DNA of 64,000 nucleotides, from assembly GCA_003725585.1 (NCBI GenBank), contig RJMB01000006.1, positions 1-64,000 of the forward strand. Direction: 5' to 3'. The notes under the pieces are model-generated. The model ran no database searches. It saw only the letters and a list, made by a program, of their open reading frames with translations, and was not told the DNA's origin. The translations under genes were made by a program, and so were the position numbers. This document shows, one piece after another, positions 63,268 through 64,000 of the stretch (position 1 is its first letter; the number at the start of each line of letters is the position of its first letter). This stretch comes from Halostreptopolyspora alba. GTDB taxonomy: Bacteria; Actinomycetota; Actinomycetes; Streptosporangiales; Streptosporangiaceae.

Positions 63268-63299
63268 CCGGGCGCCCATCGCGTGAGGCGGGCGCCCGG
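63268..63299. terminator. Bidirectional terminator between pdtaS and whiB1
   Basis: CCGGGCGCCC (63268-63277) pairs with GGGCGCCCGG (63290-63299) in a perfect 10 bp stem in the 98 bp convergent gap. Confidence 0.65.
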
Positions 63300-63335
63300 A
63301 CTCGGCCGCTGGAAGGTGGGGAAGGTGGAATGGGG

Positions 63336-63593
63336 TCAGACGGCGGTACGCAGAACCGGGCGTGCGACACGGCGTCGCTTGAGCGCCCGGCGTTCGTCCT
63401 CACTCATGCCACCCCAGACGCCGCTGTCCTGACCGGACTCGAGGGCCCACTGCAGACACGAGTTGGTCACGGGGCAACTCCGGCAGACCTCTTTGGCCTC
63501 TTCGATCTGGACCAGGGCCGGGCCGGAGTCTCCGATGGGGAAGAACAGCTCGGGGTCCTCGTCACGGCAGGCGGCGTGGTAGCGCCAGTCCAT
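63336..63593 (-). CDS. whiB1: WhiB1: essential NO-sensing iron-sulfur regulator
   Basis: WhiB1 (85 aa) holds an O2-stable, NO-reactive [4Fe-4S] cluster and binds the vegetative sigma factor to regulate transcription; it is essential in mycobacteria. The cluster Cys are at 9, 37, 40 and 46, the same positions as in M. tuberculosis. They are followed by SGVWGGMSEDERRALKRRR with the turn and basic DNA-binding helix. ATG 63593 has GAGGAG nine bases upstream; a perfect palindrome CCTCACGTGAGG (63605-63616) overlaps that ribosome binding site. Confidence 0.96.
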   Translation of the reverse strand: MDWRYHAACRDEDPELFFPIGDSGPALVQIEEAKEVCRSCPVTNSCLQWALESGQDSGVWGGMSEDERRALKRRRVARPVLRTAV

Positions 63594-64000
63594 GCGGTCT
63601 ACTCCTCACGTGAGGTGATCAGGGGCACGCCCTTGTGAACGAATTCACGAAGTTGACGATGGTCCAGGGCAACGGCGTTGTAGTCCCCGTTCCGCGTCGC
63701 CGGCCGGATGCTGCGGTGCCGGTGAGGATCCGGGTGGCGCTTCAGGTCCTCAGCGCCAGATGTGTTCGTCCGATTCCGAACTCATCCGTTTTACCCGTCC
63801 GTAACGTGCGGCGACACTTTTGACTGTGGCAGGATTGCTCCACGGGCGCAAGGGTGAGGGTCGCCTATCTGCTGCGCAGTGGTGTCGTATGTATCACATG
63901 CCGCATGACCTGGGGGTTTTGTCGGTCTTAACCGATAATTCGTAATGCTTTCGGTATCGAGTGGAAATTGACCTGTTCGCGATGCCCGAGGTATTCGCCG
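63594..64000 (-). promoter_or_regulatory. whiB1 upstream region with CRP-like site
   Basis: No believable gene is seen in these ~400 bases to the window edge. The right part is AT-rich. A CRP-type half-palindrome pair TGTCG-TATGTA-TCACA (63883-63898) matches TGTGA-N6-TCACA at 8 of 10 positions. M. tuberculosis whiB1 is known to be controlled by the cAMP receptor protein, so the site is plausible. The exact promoter is unclear. Confidence 0.45.

Noticed and set aside
63635-63823. 62-codon ORF upstream of whiB1
   Set aside because: No good ribosome binding site or domain, and lies in the whiB1 regulatory region.

Overview
The window is high-GC actinobacterial chromosome, most likely Nocardiopsis or a close Nocardiopsaceae relative. 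The evidence is the WhiB1/WhiB7, SigR-RsrA and DasR set, AdnAB in place of RecBCD, an XRE-DUF5753/DUF397 pair, frequent GTG/TTG starts and TAnnnT leaderless promoters. I see no transposase, integrase, prophage, CRISPR array or rRNA. From memory, much of the gene content and local order matches the M. tuberculosis Rv3193c-Rv3227 neighbourhood, so most of it is conserved actinobacterial core with local insertions.

Layout. 0-13.5 kb: Mrp Fe-S carrier, a carboxymuconolactone decarboxylase/ECF41 sigma pair with its own promoter, a CPBP membrane protease, a DUF6758 protein, a PHP phosphoesterase, an MBL-fold protein that has lost its metal ligands, a hydrolase, a DEAD-box helicase, a ferritin-like protein, small proteins and an MscS-like channel. 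13.6-14.2 kb: a dense intergenic repeat array. 14.2-18.7 kb: TetR, a hydrolase, MoeZ (SigR-type promoter), an SPW protein and an alkyltransferase-like protein. 19-33.7 kb: a genome-maintenance and redox block (adnA-adnB, M20 peptidase, nudC, ANTAR protein, mycoredoxin, uvrD2, tesB), then whiB7 behind a long leader with an upstream ORF and a terminator/antiterminator switch. 34-43.5 kb: YgjP-like peptidase, Nudix, DUF2342 protease, SDR, MoaE, Lon-like PDZ protease, PPA1309 and UPF0182. 43.7-44.0 kb: two identical initiator tRNA genes. 44-51.5 kb: lipoprotein, HisN-like phosphatase, RsgA, AroA, OsmC, SRAP protein and ThiC under a TPP riboswitch. 51.5-53.8 kb: methyltransferase and the autoregulated sigR-rsrA operon. 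54-57 kb: two overlapping HD-family genes (one intact HD-GYP, one degenerate) behind an AT-rich region with a BldD-like box. 57-64 kb: acetolactate-synthase-family enzyme, XRE/DUF397 pair, DasR with a dre-like site, PdtaS and WhiB1.

How the genes work together. The window is rich in stress control. SigR-RsrA is encoded here, and SigR-type promoters (GGAAT-N18/19-GTT) precede sigR, moeZ and the mycoredoxin gene. WhiB7 appears to be controlled by its own AT-rich promoter plus ribosome-mediated attenuation. An ECF41 sigma factor sits behind a TGTCACA-N16-TGTC promoter. PdtaS, WhiB1, DasR and a c-di-GMP phosphodiesterase add signalling layers. The most unusual features are a dispersed palindromic intergenic repeat family, the ligand-less MBL protein, and the possible BldD/c-di-GMP feedback on the HD-GYP operon.
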